Below the pieces are notes generated by a model. The model was not told the DNA's origin. It worked only from the letters and a program-made list of their open reading frames with translations, and did not search any database. Shown piece after piece: positions 1-8,162 of a stretch of DNA of 64,000 bases. This stretch comes from Pontibacter pudoricolor. GTDB lineage: Bacteria > Bacteroidota > Bacteroidia > Cytophagales > Hymenobacteraceae. How positions within the stretch are numbered: the first letter of the stretch is position 1; each line of letters starts with the position of its first letter. The DNA is taken from the NCBI RefSeq assembly GCF_010092985.1, contig NZ_CP048106.1:2294001-2358000 (forward strand), in the 5' to 3' direction. The position numbers and the translations under genes were made by a program.

Positions 1-438
1 ATAGACTTTTTAGGCAATCCTTTTATTGCCAATGTGATCCAGAGCAATTCGCTAAGCGCTTATTTCGATAAAATACAGGATGATTTTTCGGTGGATGCGG
101 ATGCGATAGAGAACATGCACCGGCCTAACATTACGGACACGATTTACACGATCCGTTTCGGAAACTCTATGCTGGAACTATATGCCCCAACGCAGTCGGG
201 TAAACTGCTGCTGCAGGTTGCTGATATCCGCAACAGCACAATTAAGCTCCGTAACAACCTGCGTGTGGGCATGCCCCAGGAGGAACTGACCGGAAAACTG
301 AAAGCCCAGAACATCCACCTGCAACAATCCCCGGACAAGATCATCGCCTCCACCAAAGACGGCGCTCCTATTCACTTATACTTCTTCCTCAAAAATGGTA
401 AGGTTTCGCGGATCTTCTATGAAGGATATGTGGATTAA
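1..438 (+). CDS. C-terminal part of an unknown protein (5' end outside the window)
   Basis: The frame is open from base 1 without a stop, so the gene begins upstream; the GTG at 34 is an internal codon, not a convincing start. About 145 codons are visible, ending in TAA. The translated part has no transmembrane segment or recognisable catalytic motif; it is a mixed polar sequence ending IFYEGYVD. The alternation of short hydrophobic stretches with Gly/Asn turns (for example LYFFLKNGKVSRIFYEG) looks like a beta-rich exported protein. I do not recognise the family. It is followed by a 746-base spacer full of dispersed repeats, so it appears to be the last gene of its unit. Confidence 0.7.
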   Translation: MDFLGNPFIANVIQSNSLSAYFDKIQDDFSVDADAIENMHRPNITDTIYTIRFGNSMLELYAPTQSGKLLLQVADIRNSTIKLRNNLRVGMPQEELTGKLKAQNIHLQQSPDKIIASTKDGAPIHLYFFLKNGKVSRIFYEGYVD

Positions 439-479
439 GGTGATTTTGATTTGAAGAAGTAGTATCAAGTTTACTGTTT

Positions 480-1060
480 TAAAGTTCACTCTTGTTTTTG
501 ACAAGCGGAGAAATCTGAGTTCTATAGTTCTTCTTTGTCATTTCGAACAAAGTGAGAAATCTGAGTTCTATAGTTGGTTATAGTTGTTGCTGAAACCAAG
601 CCTTTTCTTCCATAGTTGCTTCTAATCCTGGGAGCTCAACTAACCTACAGTTTCAATTTAGCTTTGGTGCCCTCACGGCCGGGAGGCCCCGTCTTCGGGC
701 ATCGCGCTGCTGCTTTCTTGCTACCCTCGTTCCTCGGGTTGCCTGGCGGCACCGCAACAAAGCAAAGGCGCTCAACCCAAAGACTGCGATCTTTCGATAG
801 CTAAACTATAGTTAAGTGAACAGCTATAGTTGTATTGCTTTATCGTGTTTGTAGTTCCGTAGTCTTAGGCTGTAACTATAGAACTATAGCTAAGCTTTAA
901 CTATAGCTAAAATTCCCCTCTTGGGAGGGGTAGGGTGGGTTAAAACGCTAACAATAAAACTATTAATGAAACTATAGCGACAACTCGAAAACTCCTTCCC
1001 CTGTTGTTAGGGGAAGGGTTAATACAGCAACTATAAGACTATATCCTGAACTATAGCAAT
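480..1060. repeat. Mosaic intergenic repeat, copy 1 (spacer 439-1184)
   Basis: This gene-free spacer is built of blocks found again near 7430-8090 and, inverted, near 53960-54800. Blocks seen: GTCATTTCGAACAAAGTGAG at 537; a GC-rich block beginning GCTTTGGTGCCCTCACGGCC at 661 and running to about 800, which returns with few changes at 7551-7712; AATTCCCCTCTTGGGAGGGG at 911, returning at 7851; and CTTCCCCTGTTGTTAGGGGA near 994, with a relative in the inverted copy. Short AACTATAG/CTATAGTT words lie between the blocks. The frames through the GC-rich block differ between copies, so this is non-coding DNA. Function is unknown. Confidence 0.85.
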
Positions 1061-1150
1061 AGCCTGATCCTGAAAATCCATTCATCCTGTAAATCCTGAT
1101 TCAGACGCCTACTTCCAATCACACTTTTCCTTTTTTGATAATTTAACATC

Positions 1151-1158
1151 TATCTTTG
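1151..1158 (+). promoter_or_regulatory. Possible -7 promoter element before dtd
   Basis: TATCTTTG matches the Bacteroidota -7 consensus TAnnTTTG and lies 26 bases before the dtd ATG. The nearest upstream TTG (1135-1137) is only 13 bases away, shorter than the usual 17-23, so the -33 element is unclear. Confidence 0.4.
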
Positions 1159-1184
1159 CCTGGCAATTACTAATATCAAGCAAA

Positions 1185-1637
1185 ATGCGTGTAGTCATTC
1201 AACGGGTAACACAGGCCTCTGTAACTATTAAGGGACAGGTAAAAGGCGAGATAGGTCTGGGATTACTGGTACTGGCCGGCTTCTGCCCTACCGATACCGA
1301 TGAAGACCTGAAATGGACAGCATCTAAAATTGCCCAGCTCCGAATCTTCAGCGACGCCGATGACAAAATGAACCTGAGTGTGCTGGATGTATATGGTGAG
1401 ATATTGGTTATCAGCCAGTTTACATTATTTGCCAACACTAAAAAAGGGAACCGCCCTTCTTACATCAACGCTGCCCCGCCAACTATAGCCATTCCGCTTT
1501 ACGAAAAGTTTATAGCTTACCTGGAGGCTGCCTTAGGCAAAAAAGTACAGACCGGCGAATTTGGTGCCGACATGAAAGTAGCTTTACTGAACGATGGACC
1601 GGTAACGATAACAATAGATTCTCAGAACAAAGAATAA
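1185..1637 (+). CDS. dtd: D-aminoacyl-tRNA deacylase
   Basis: Hydrolyses D-amino acids, and mischarged glycine, from tRNA in the cytoplasm, protecting translation. The 150-residue length and the whole sequence match the DTD family: the start [13 protein letters not shown], the active-site SQFTL at residues 77-81 and the Gly-cisPro motif NDGPVT at 136-141 are all present. The ATG is the first in frame and leaves no missing N-terminus. Only four bases separate its stop from the following MazG-like gene, so the two are probably co-transcribed. Nothing in the sequence suggests loss of function. Confidence 0.97.
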   Translation: MRVVIQRVTQASVTIKGQVKGEIGLGLLVLAGFCPTDTDEDLKWTASKIAQLRIFSDADDKMNLSVLDVYGEILVISQFTLFANTKKGNRPSYINAAPPTIAIPLYEKFIAYLEAALGKKVQTGEFGADMKVALLNDGPVTITIDSQNKE

Positions 1638-1641
1638 ACCC

Positions 1642-1968
1642 ATGACCATACAGGAAGCACAGCAGGTAGTAGATAACTGGATAAAAGAGAACGGCGTACG
1701 CTACTTCAGCGAGCTTACCAACATGGCTATCCTGACCGAAGAAGTTGGTGAAGTGGCCCGTATTATTTCCCGCCAATACGGGGAGCAATCGTTTAAGCAG
1801 AGCGATACCGGCAAAGACCTGAGCGATGAACTGGCCGATGTGCTGTTCGTACTTATCTGCCTGGCCAACCAGACCGGCATTAACCTGACCGATGCCCTGC
1901 AAAAGAACCTCGACAAAAAAACCAAACGCGACAGCGAGCGCCATAAGCAGAACCCTAAACTGCAATAA
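1642..1968 (+). CDS. MazG-like nucleotide pyrophosphohydrolase
   Basis: A short (108-residue) all-alpha NTP pyrophosphohydrolase of the MazG-like superfamily, expected to cleave nucleoside triphosphates to monophosphate and pyrophosphate as house-cleaning. The metal-binding EExxE motif is EEVGE at residues 33-37 and the second motif is ELADV at 63-67; the single-domain size fits the short MazG-like/iMazG forms rather than two-domain E. coli MazG. It begins four bases after dtd in the same direction, so an operon of quality-control enzymes is likely. The actual nucleotide substrate cannot be read from the sequence. Confidence 0.9.
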   Translation: MTIQEAQQVVDNWIKENGVRYFSELTNMAILTEEVGEVARIISRQYGEQSFKQSDTGKDLSDELADVLFVLICLANQTGINLTDALQKNLDKKTKRDSERHKQNPKLQ

Positions 1969-2200
1969 CGCTCCCAACCTTTACCCATCGTTTCCGGCCA
2001 TAAATAACATTCCCCACATTTAACGGGCACCGGTTAAATATTCTGCAAAAAAGCCTGAAGCATGGCAGCTTTCTGAACGTATACAGTCATAAGATTTGCT
2101 GCATTTTATTGATTCTGATCTTCCTTCCATAGTAAAATAAATCAGGGTGCCAGCCTGAGCCGGATTGGCTGTGCCCATCGGTCATTTAGTTATAGAAACG

Positions 2201-5200
2201 ATGTATCGCAAACGCTTATCTTCCCAGATCGCTGCGCTTTTGCTGCTGTTTCCGTTACTGGCGCAGGCGCAATATTTTGGCAGAAACAAACCTGCCTATA
2301 CCAAATTCGAGTTCCAGGTACTCCACAGTCCGCACTTTGAGTTCTACCACTACTTTAACGATCCGCAGGATGCTGTAAAACTGGTGCTGGACGCCGAAAA
2401 ATGGTATGCCATGCACCAGGCCGTTCTGAAAGACACCTTTAGCACGCGCAACCCCATCATCATGTATAAAAACCACGCTGATTTTCAGCAGACCACCGCC
2501 ATTAGTGGCGAAATTGGCGTGGGCACAGGGGGTGTTACCGAAGGCCTGAAGAACAGGGTCGTGATGCCTGTCACACTATCTGACCGGCAAACAGACCACG
2601 TACTCGGCCACGAGCTGGTGCATGCGTTTCAGTACCACATGATGCGCTCCGGCGACTCTACCAACCTGTATTCTATCCGCAACCTACCCCTCTGGATGGT
2701 GGAAGGCCTGGCTGAATACATGTCTATCGGGAGCGTGGACCCGAACACGGCCATGTGGATGCGCGATGCGGTGATTAAAGATGATATTCCAACAATAAAG
2801 GACCTGACCCGGAAACCGCGCTACTTCCCCTACCGATGGGGGCAGGCACTCTGGTCGTTTATAGGCGGTTCTTTTGGTGATGATAAAATAGCTCCCTTAT
2901 TTGAAGCAACGGGCAAATACGGCTTTGAGCGCGCAGTGGAAACTGTACTGGGTGTAGATGCCGAAACCCTGGGGAATATGTGGAAGACCAGCCTTCAAAA
3001 CTATTACAAACCCTATATTGCACAAACCGACACTATAGCCACCGGCACCAAACTGCTGCACCCCGAAAATGCCGGCACCATGAACATCAGTCCTGTCATT
3101 AGCCCGAACGGCCGCTACATTGCCTACTTGTCGGAGCAGAATGTATTGTCGCTGGATTTGTTCCTAGCCGATGCCCGCACAGGTAAAGTAATCAAACAAC
3201 TGGCCAACACAATTCGCTACGAGCACCTCGACAACTTCAATTTCCTGGAGTCGGCTGGTACGTGGTCGCCGGACGGTAACAAGTTTGCCTTTGTTGTTTT
3301 CTCCAGAGGCCGCAACCGGCTGGCTATAGTTGATGTAGCCCGTGCCCACGTTCTGGAAGTGGTGGACGTGCCCGGTGTCGTGGCCTTTAGTTACCCGTCC
3401 TGGTCCCCGGATGGCAGCAGCATTGTGGTAGCCGGCCTGGCAGAAGGGAAATCGGACCTTTACCTGTATAATCTTAAAACCAGGAAGACCACGCAGCTCA
3501 CCAAAGATAACTACAGTGATGTAATGCCTTACTGGTCAGCAGATGGCAGCAGGCTTGTTTTCTCATCAGACCGGCCAACACCCGGCCAGGCAGGTAACAG
3601 CAAGGGCCGTTTTAACCTGGCCGAGCTGACGCTGGCAACAGGGCAGATACACTTATTTAACGTTTTTGCCGGTGCTGATAACCTGAATCCGGTGTATGCC
3701 CCTAACTCGGATGATATACTTTTCCTTTCGGACCGGGATGGCTACCGCAACATGTACCGATTGAACAGGGCCGATAACACAGTACAGCGCCTCACAAACT
3801 ATGCAACAGGTATCAGTGGCATTACAGCACTTTCGCCGGCTATGAGTGTGGCCAGAGATGAAGCGACTGTGGTATACTCGCATTACCAGCGGGGCAACTA
3901 CAGTATTTACAGTTCGCCGCTCGCAGCGTTTAAAGCGCAACCCGTGCCCTCCGATTCTGTTGATTTCAGAGCTGCCATTCTGCCACCACAGAGCCGTGTA
4001 AACCCACTGGTTGACCAGCAACTTGCCCAAATGTACAACACCGCCTCGCCGGTAAAAGCAGAACAGGTAAAAGCTGTACCTTACAGGCCCCAGTTTAAGC
4101 TCGATATGATCAGTGGCTCAGCGGGTGTAGGGGTTCAGTCGGCCGGGCCGATCCGTTCCGGGCTGCAAGGTGGCGTGAACATGCTCTTCAGCGATATAGT
4201 TGGCAATAACCAGATCTTTGGGGCCGTAAGCTTAAATGGCGAGATCTATGACTTTGGCGCCATGGCAGCCTACCTGCGGCAAACCGGCAAAATACAATGG
4301 GGCGTTTCCCTGAGCCATATCCCTTATTTATCTGCCCGGATAGGATCCAGAACCGATACACTGCAGACTTCTGAAGGTGGTGTACCTGTCGATAACCTGA
4401 TCCTGCAGCAGATACGCACCTACCAGGACCAGATTGCTTTAATGGGGAATTACGTTATCAGTACAACGCGACGTGTAGAGTTTGGCGGAGGTATCTCCCA
4501 CTATAGTTACCGCATCGACCAGTTCAACAACTACTATACCAACGGTTTTTACATCCGCACCGACCGGGAGAAAATCGATGCGCCCGATGGATTTATGTTT
4601 GAGCAACTATATGCTGCTTACGTAGGCGATAATTCACTTTTCGGACTAACCTCGCCGCTGGCGGGCAGGCGGTACAGGCTGCATGTGGAGCGTTATTTTG
4701 GAGAGTTTAACGTGTACAACCTGTTGGCAGATTACCGGCAATACATCCGTATTAAACCTTCTAGCCTGGCTTTCAGGGCCTTGCACCACGCCCGTTACGG
4801 CCAGGATGCTGAAAACGGCAGGCTTTCCCCATTAACTATAATCTACCCGTTTTATATCCGGGGATTCGGGGATGAATACTTTATAAGAAGCCAGGAACAG
4901 GGCAACCCGATCTCTTTTAACAACCTGTATGGCAGCCGGATTGTAGTAGCCAACATGGAATTAAGATTGCCATTTACCGGCCCCGAGCGTCTTACCCAGA
5001 TCAAATCCGGATTTTTGTTCTCGGACCTGAACCTGTTTGTTGATGGTGGCCTGGCCTGGAGCGAGAACCGTCTTTTTAATGAAACAGAATTTAGCGGGCA
5101 GTTTGACAGAGAGATAGAATACAGGCCTTTGATAAGCACCGGTATATCGGCACGCATTAACCTGTTTGGGGCCATTATAGTGGAGCCTTTTTATGCGATA

Positions 5201-5263
5201 CCCCTGGAGAAGAACGGCATGAAGCTGGCAAACTTCGGAGTGAACATTGGCCCGGGCTGGTAA
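2201..5263 (+). CDS. Secreted metallopeptidase-like / PD40 propeller / beta-barrel protein
   Basis: A 1020-residue exported protein. I chose the ATG at 2201 over an earlier TTG at 2165 because it starts a clean signal peptide (MYRKRLSSQ, hydrophobic core, ALAQAQ-type end). Three parts follow. Residues about 30-260 resemble the peptidase MA-like gluzincins, with zinc motif HELVH at about 137-141 and a downstream EGLAEY glutamate. Residues about 290-600 carry WSPDG/WSADGSRLVFSSD repeats typical of TolB-like PD40 beta-propellers. The last 350 or so residues are rich in alternating aromatic strands and end in a terminal aromatic (GPGW), as in BamA/FadL-like outer-membrane barrels. Similar fusions occur in Bacteroidota, but the substrate is unknown. 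The upstream gap (1969-2200) shows no other gene. Confidence 0.85.
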   Translation: MYRKRLSSQIAALLLLFPLLAQAQYFGRNKPAYTKFEFQVLHSPHFEFYHYFNDPQDAVKLVLDAEKWYAMHQAVLKDTFSTRNPIIMYKNHADFQQTTAISGEIGVGTGGVTEGLKNRVVMPVTLSDRQTDHVLGHELVHAFQYHMMRSGDSTNLYSIRNLPLWMVEGLAEYMSIGSVDPNTAMWMRDAVIKDDIPTIKDLTRKPRYFPYRWGQALWSFIGGSFGDDKIAPLFEATGKYGFERAVETVLGVDAETLGNMWKTSLQNYYKPYIAQTDTIATGTKLLHPENAGTMNISPVISPNGRYIAYLSEQNVLSLDLFLADARTGKVIKQLANTIRYEHLDNFNFLESAGTWSPDGNKFAFVVFSRGRNRLAIVDVARAHVLEVVDVPGVVAFSYPSWSPDGSSIVVAGLAEGKSDLYLYNLKTRKTTQLTKDNYSDVMPYWSADGSRLVFSSDRPTPGQAGNSKGRFNLAELTLATGQIHLFNVFAGADNLNPVYAPNSDDILFLSDRDGYRNMYRLNRADNTVQRLTNYATGISGITALSPAMSVARDEATVVYSHYQRGNYSIYSSPLAAFKAQPVPSDSVDFRAAILPPQSRVNPLVDQQLAQMYNTASPVKAEQVKAVPYRPQFKLDMISGSAGVGVQSAGPIRSGLQGGVNMLFSDIVGNNQIFGAVSLNGEIYDFGAMAAYLRQTGKIQWGVSLSHIPYLSARIGSRTDTLQTSEGGVPVDNLILQQIRTYQDQIALMGNYVISTTRRVEFGGGISHYSYRIDQFNNYYTNGFYIRTDREKIDAPDGFMFEQLYAAYVGDNSLFGLTSPLAGRRYRLHVERYFGEFNVYNLLADYRQYIRIKPSSLAFRALHHARYGQDAENGRLSPLTIIYPFYIRGFGDEYFIRSQEQGNPISFNNLYGSRIVVANMELRLPFTGPERLTQIKSGFLFSDLNLFVDGGLAWSENRLFNETEFSGQFDREIEYRPLISTGISARINLFGAIIVEPFYAIPLEKNGMKLANFGVNIGPGW

Positions 5264-5300
5264 ACTGCAGGTTGGCCAACAGGCGGGATTCTTAAACTAT

Positions 5301-5326
5301 AAAGGCCGGTAAAATTACCGGCCTTT
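5301..5326. terminator. Bidirectional hairpin terminator
   Basis: AAAGGCCGGTA and TACCGGCCTTT form a perfect stem with a short AAAT-type loop between the converging barrel gene and comB; A and T tracts on the two sides allow use from either strand. Confidence 0.85.
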
Positions 5327-5331
5327 ATAGT

Positions 5332-6060
5332 TTATGCTGTTATAGTTTTCCTGGCAAACAGATCAATTAACCGGTCGCCTTTCCAGACAGGCAATACACT
5401 GTACTTGTCGTGTAACAGGCAGAACTCCACATCTTTATGGATTTCCAGATTCTCCAGCCGGCGCACATGGGATGATTGTCTTAAAAAGGCAGCCAGGTCA
5501 TTTTTTGCGGCCTGGTACAAGTGGAGCGAAGCCAGTGTTGCATCGTTCTCAAAAGTAAAGCTATCCTGTAATCTTTCGGCCAGGGCACCGGCATAAAGCG
5601 TATCTTCCAGGTTAAACTTCCCTTTCCAGCCGGCGCAAACTACCAGCACATCCAGTTGCAGTTCTTTCAGATGATCGGCAACTGCCTGCAGATTCAGAAA
5701 AGAGCCAACTATAATTTCGTCGGCTTCCATGGATAAGTGGATGGCGCGCGTGCCGTTGGTAGTGGTAATAGCTATAGTTCTGCCCTGCACGTTGCCATTC
5801 ATGTACGCAAACGGCGAGTTACCCAGGTCGAAACCTTCGGCTTTTACGCCATCGCGCTCGGCCGCAATCAGGCAACCCTTCGCAGCATAAGCCTGGCATT
5901 CTTCCAGCTTCATTACCGGAATAATATCCTTAGCGCCATGTGCAAAGGCAGTTACCATAGTTGAAGTAGCCCGAAGTATATCCACAGCCACAACGGCTTT
6001 TCCCTTCAGCTCATACAAGTGCAACAGCTCGGGGCTGAAGCACACATCTATACTTGGCAT
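5332..6060 (-). CDS. comB: 2-phosphosulfolactate phosphatase family protein (ComB-like)
   Basis: A 242-residue member of the ComB family, named for 2-phosphosulfolactate phosphatase of coenzyme M biosynthesis, a Mg-dependent acid phosphatase. The conserved N-terminal block VVAVDILRATSTMVTAF (about residues 24-40), the ERDG segment, GNSPFAY and TTNGTRAI are clear. Bacteria such as this do not make coenzyme M, so the true substrate is unknown; sulfolactate formation is one option. It lies 103 bases downstream of gcvT on the same strand, separated by a long inverted repeat, so co-transcription is uncertain. Confidence 0.9.
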   Translation of the reverse strand: MPSIDVCFSPELLHLYELKGKAVVAVDILRATSTMVTAFAHGAKDIIPVMKLEECQAYAAKGCLIAAERDGVKAEGFDLGNSPFAYMNGNVQGRTIAITTTNGTRAIHLSMEADEIIVGSFLNLQAVADHLKELQLDVLVVCAGWKGKFNLEDTLYAGALAERLQDSFTFENDATLASLHLYQAAKNDLAAFLRQSSHVRRLENLEIHKDVEFCLLHDKYSVLPVWKGDRLIDLFARKTITA

Positions 6061-6065
6061 TACTT

Positions 6066-6142
6066 AATGGTTAAATTGTTGGATTGCTAAATTGTTAAAT
6101 GGTTAAACCGTCAGAATAAAGTCTTCCAACAATTTAACCATT
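6066..6142. repeat. Long imperfect inverted repeat between gcvT and comB
   Basis: The 18-base arm AATGGTTAAATTGTTGGA (6066-6083) is perfectly complementary to 6125-6142. A second, nested pair, ATTGTTAAATGG near 6091 and CCATTTAACAAT near 6147, gives an alternative pairing. AAATTGTTGG-like words also appear just upstream of gcvT near 7318. The low GC content argues against a strong terminator; it may be a REP-like element or RNA-processing hairpin. Confidence 0.7.
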
Positions 6143-6163
6143 CAGCCATTTAACAATGTAATT

Positions 6164-7252
6164 CTATTTCTTCAGGATAGGCAGTTTAACGATCTGGCCT
6201 TTCATGTCTTTGTTACGAACACGGATAAATATCTCAGTGCCTGGCTTGCTGAATTCGGTTTTAACGTAACCCAGCCCAATGCCTTTGCCCATAGTTGGCG
6301 ACATAGTTCCGGAAGTTACTTCACCGATCTGCTCGCCTTCAGCGTTCACGATCTCGTAGTGTGCTCTCGGAATCGCTTTTTCCAGCATCTCGAAACCAAC
6401 CAGTTTGCGCTGTACGCCGGCTTCTTTCTGTGCCTTCAGGTTTTCAGAATTCACGAACTCCTTGTCAAACTTCGTGATCCAGCCAAGGCCGGCTTCCAGC
6501 GGAGAAGTGGTGTCGTTGATATCGTTACCGTACAGGCAGAAACCCATTTCAAGACGCAGCGTGTCGCGGGCGCCTAACCCGATCGGCTTAATGCCATGCT
6601 CCTTGCCAGCTTCCATAATGGCATCAAAAACGCGCCTGGCATCTTCGTTCTTCACATAAATTTCGAATCCGCCTGAGCCGGTATAGCCTGTTGCTGAAAC
6701 GATAACATCCGGCACGCCGGCAAATTCGCCTTTGTCAAATGTATAGTAGGCCATGTTAGCCAGGTCCAGCTTTGTAAGGGACTGCAGCGCATCAACTGTT
6801 TTAGGTCCCTGCACTGCAAACAGCGACATCTCATCCGATATGTTTGTCAGCTTTACGCCACCTTTGTTATACTTATTGATCCACTCCCAGTCTTTATCGA
6901 TGTTGGAAGCGTTTACTACCAGCATATAATCTTCTTCGCCCATGCAGTACACCAGCAGGTCATCCACTATACCACCTTGCTCGTTCGGGAAGCAGGTATA
7001 CTGAATTTTGTTTGCTGTCAGTTTAGAGGCATCGTTGGTTGTTACACGCTGAATCAGGTCCAGTGCGCCCGGTCCCTGTACCAGGAACTCGCCCATGTGC
7101 GACACATCAAAAATACCAACGGCGTTACGCACCGTGTTATGCTCTTCTAAATCTGAAGAGTAGCGAACAGGCATATTATAACCGGCAAAAGGCACCATTT
7201 TAGCGCCAAGTGCTTCGTGTACATCGTTTAATGCTATTTTCTTTAATTCCAT
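6164..7252 (-). CDS. gcvT: Aminomethyltransferase (glycine cleavage system T protein)
   Basis: Transfers the methylene group from aminomethyl-lipoyl H protein to tetrahydrofolate, releasing ammonia, as part of the cytoplasmic glycine cleavage complex. The 362-residue length is typical. Diagnostic segments include [12 protein letters not shown] near residues 45-56, [17 protein letters not shown], and [21 protein letters not shown] in the folate-binding domain, then the C-terminal barrel ending VKLPILKK. The start is the only ATG fitting the conserved N-terminus [18 protein letters not shown]. No gcvH or gcvP gene is next to it, so the system is dispersed in this genome. Confidence 0.97.
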   Translation of the reverse strand: MELKKIALNDVHEALGAKMVPFAGYNMPVRYSSDLEEHNTVRNAVGIFDVSHMGEFLVQGPGALDLIQRVTTNDASKLTANKIQYTCFPNEQGGIVDDLLVYCMGEEDYMLVVNASNIDKDWEWINKYNKGGVKLTNISDEMSLFAVQGPKTVDALQSLTKLDLANMAYYTFDKGEFAGVPDVIVSATGYTGSGGFEIYVKNEDARRVFDAIMEAGKEHGIKPIGLGARDTLRLEMGFCLYGNDINDTTSPLEAGLGWITKFDKEFVNSENLKAQKEAGVQRKLVGFEMLEKAIPRAHYEIVNAEGEQIGEVTSGTMSPTMGKGIGLGYVKTEFSKPGTEIFIRVRNKDMKGQIVKLPILKK

Positions 7253-7282
7253 GATCTTGTTCTTTACTCAAGGGTTGTATGG

Positions 7283-7290
7283 CAAAAGTA
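7283..7290 (-). promoter_or_regulatory. Possible -7 promoter element before gcvT
   Basis: On the minus strand this reads TACTTTTG, matching TAnnTTTG, 30 bases before the gcvT ATG. I see no convincing -33 TTTG at the usual distance. Confidence 0.35.
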
Positions 7291-7429
7291 ACTAAACTTT
7301 TTTATTGCTGCTGGCTGAATTGTTAAATTGTTGGCGCCTTGTGGATTGGAGGATATTGATAGTTACCGGCCTCTGGATCTATATAGGTCGTAGAAGTTTG
7401 GGAACAATAGTTGCCTGTATTTATTTGTC

Positions 7430-8090
7430 ATTTCGAGCATTCTTGAGTCGCGAGCCGAAGAGGGACAGCGTAGTTGTGAGGAAGCTTAATCTTTTTATAG
7501 TTTCTCTTTTGTCATTTCGACCTTTGGGAGAAATCTGGGTTCTTTAGTTGGCTTTGGTGCCCTCACGGCCGGGAGGCCCCGTCTTGGGGGTAGGGGCCCT
7601 CGATAAGGGCATCGCGCCTTTGCTTTCTTGCTACCCTCGTGCCTCGGGTTGCCTGACGGCACCGCAACAAAGCGAAGGCGCTCAACCCAAAGACTGTGAT
7701 CAGTTCGATAGCAATAGTTGCTATATTTTGAAAGCCTATAGTTGCATCGCTTTATCGTGGTTATAGTTCCGTAGGGACAGTTAAACCTGTCCTGTCCGTG
7801 GATGGACTGTAACTATAACACTTACACGCTAACTATAACTATAACAGAAATTCCCCTCTTGGGAGGGGCAGGGGTGGGTTAAAATAGCAACTATAAAACA
7901 GTAACCTAAACTATAGCAAAGGTCTTATTTCTCTTCTACCAGGATCCTTTCAGGATGACAGATGGAGAAGTAGCCCCAATGCCCCCCGCCTTAGACTACC
8001 GGGAAGCGGGTTCGAAGGTAGCGAGCGTAGCGCTGAGGGGCAGGGTGGTTGGATTACAGAAACTATAGAACGATAGCCACAACTATAACA
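7430..8090. repeat. Mosaic intergenic repeat, copy 2 (spacer 7253-8162)
   Basis: The second gene-free mosaic spacer. GTCATTTCGA words occur at 7427 and 7511. The GC-rich block of 661-800 returns at 7551-7712 with an extra GGGGGTAGGGGCCCTCGATAA segment, and AATTCCCCTCTTGGGAGGGG returns at 7851. The segment near 7983-8040 (CTTAGACTACCGGGAAGCGG then GTAGCGAGCGTAGCGCTGAG) is complementary to part of the third spacer near 53985-54040. Many CTATAGTT words are interspersed. No coding frame is conserved between copies. Confidence 0.85.
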
Positions 8091-8162
8091 GTGGCCTTTA
8101 TAACAGTGGCCTTAATCATAAAAATCACTAAAATCTCCCTTAATCCAGGTTCAGACAAACAA

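Noticed and set aside
616-804. Short plus-strand frame with ALVPSRPGGPV near its start
   Set aside because: It lies in the mosaic repeat; the related frame at 7548-7766 shares only the first residues and then diverges in frame because of an insertion, so the DNA rather than a protein is conserved.
6066-6142. Glycine riboswitch for gcvT
   Set aside because: The structured region is downstream of gcvT, AT-rich, and lacks the tandem aptamer core; not that class.
7548-7766. Short plus-strand frame in the second mosaic spacer
   Set aside because: Same reason as 616-804; no start signals and no conserved protein.
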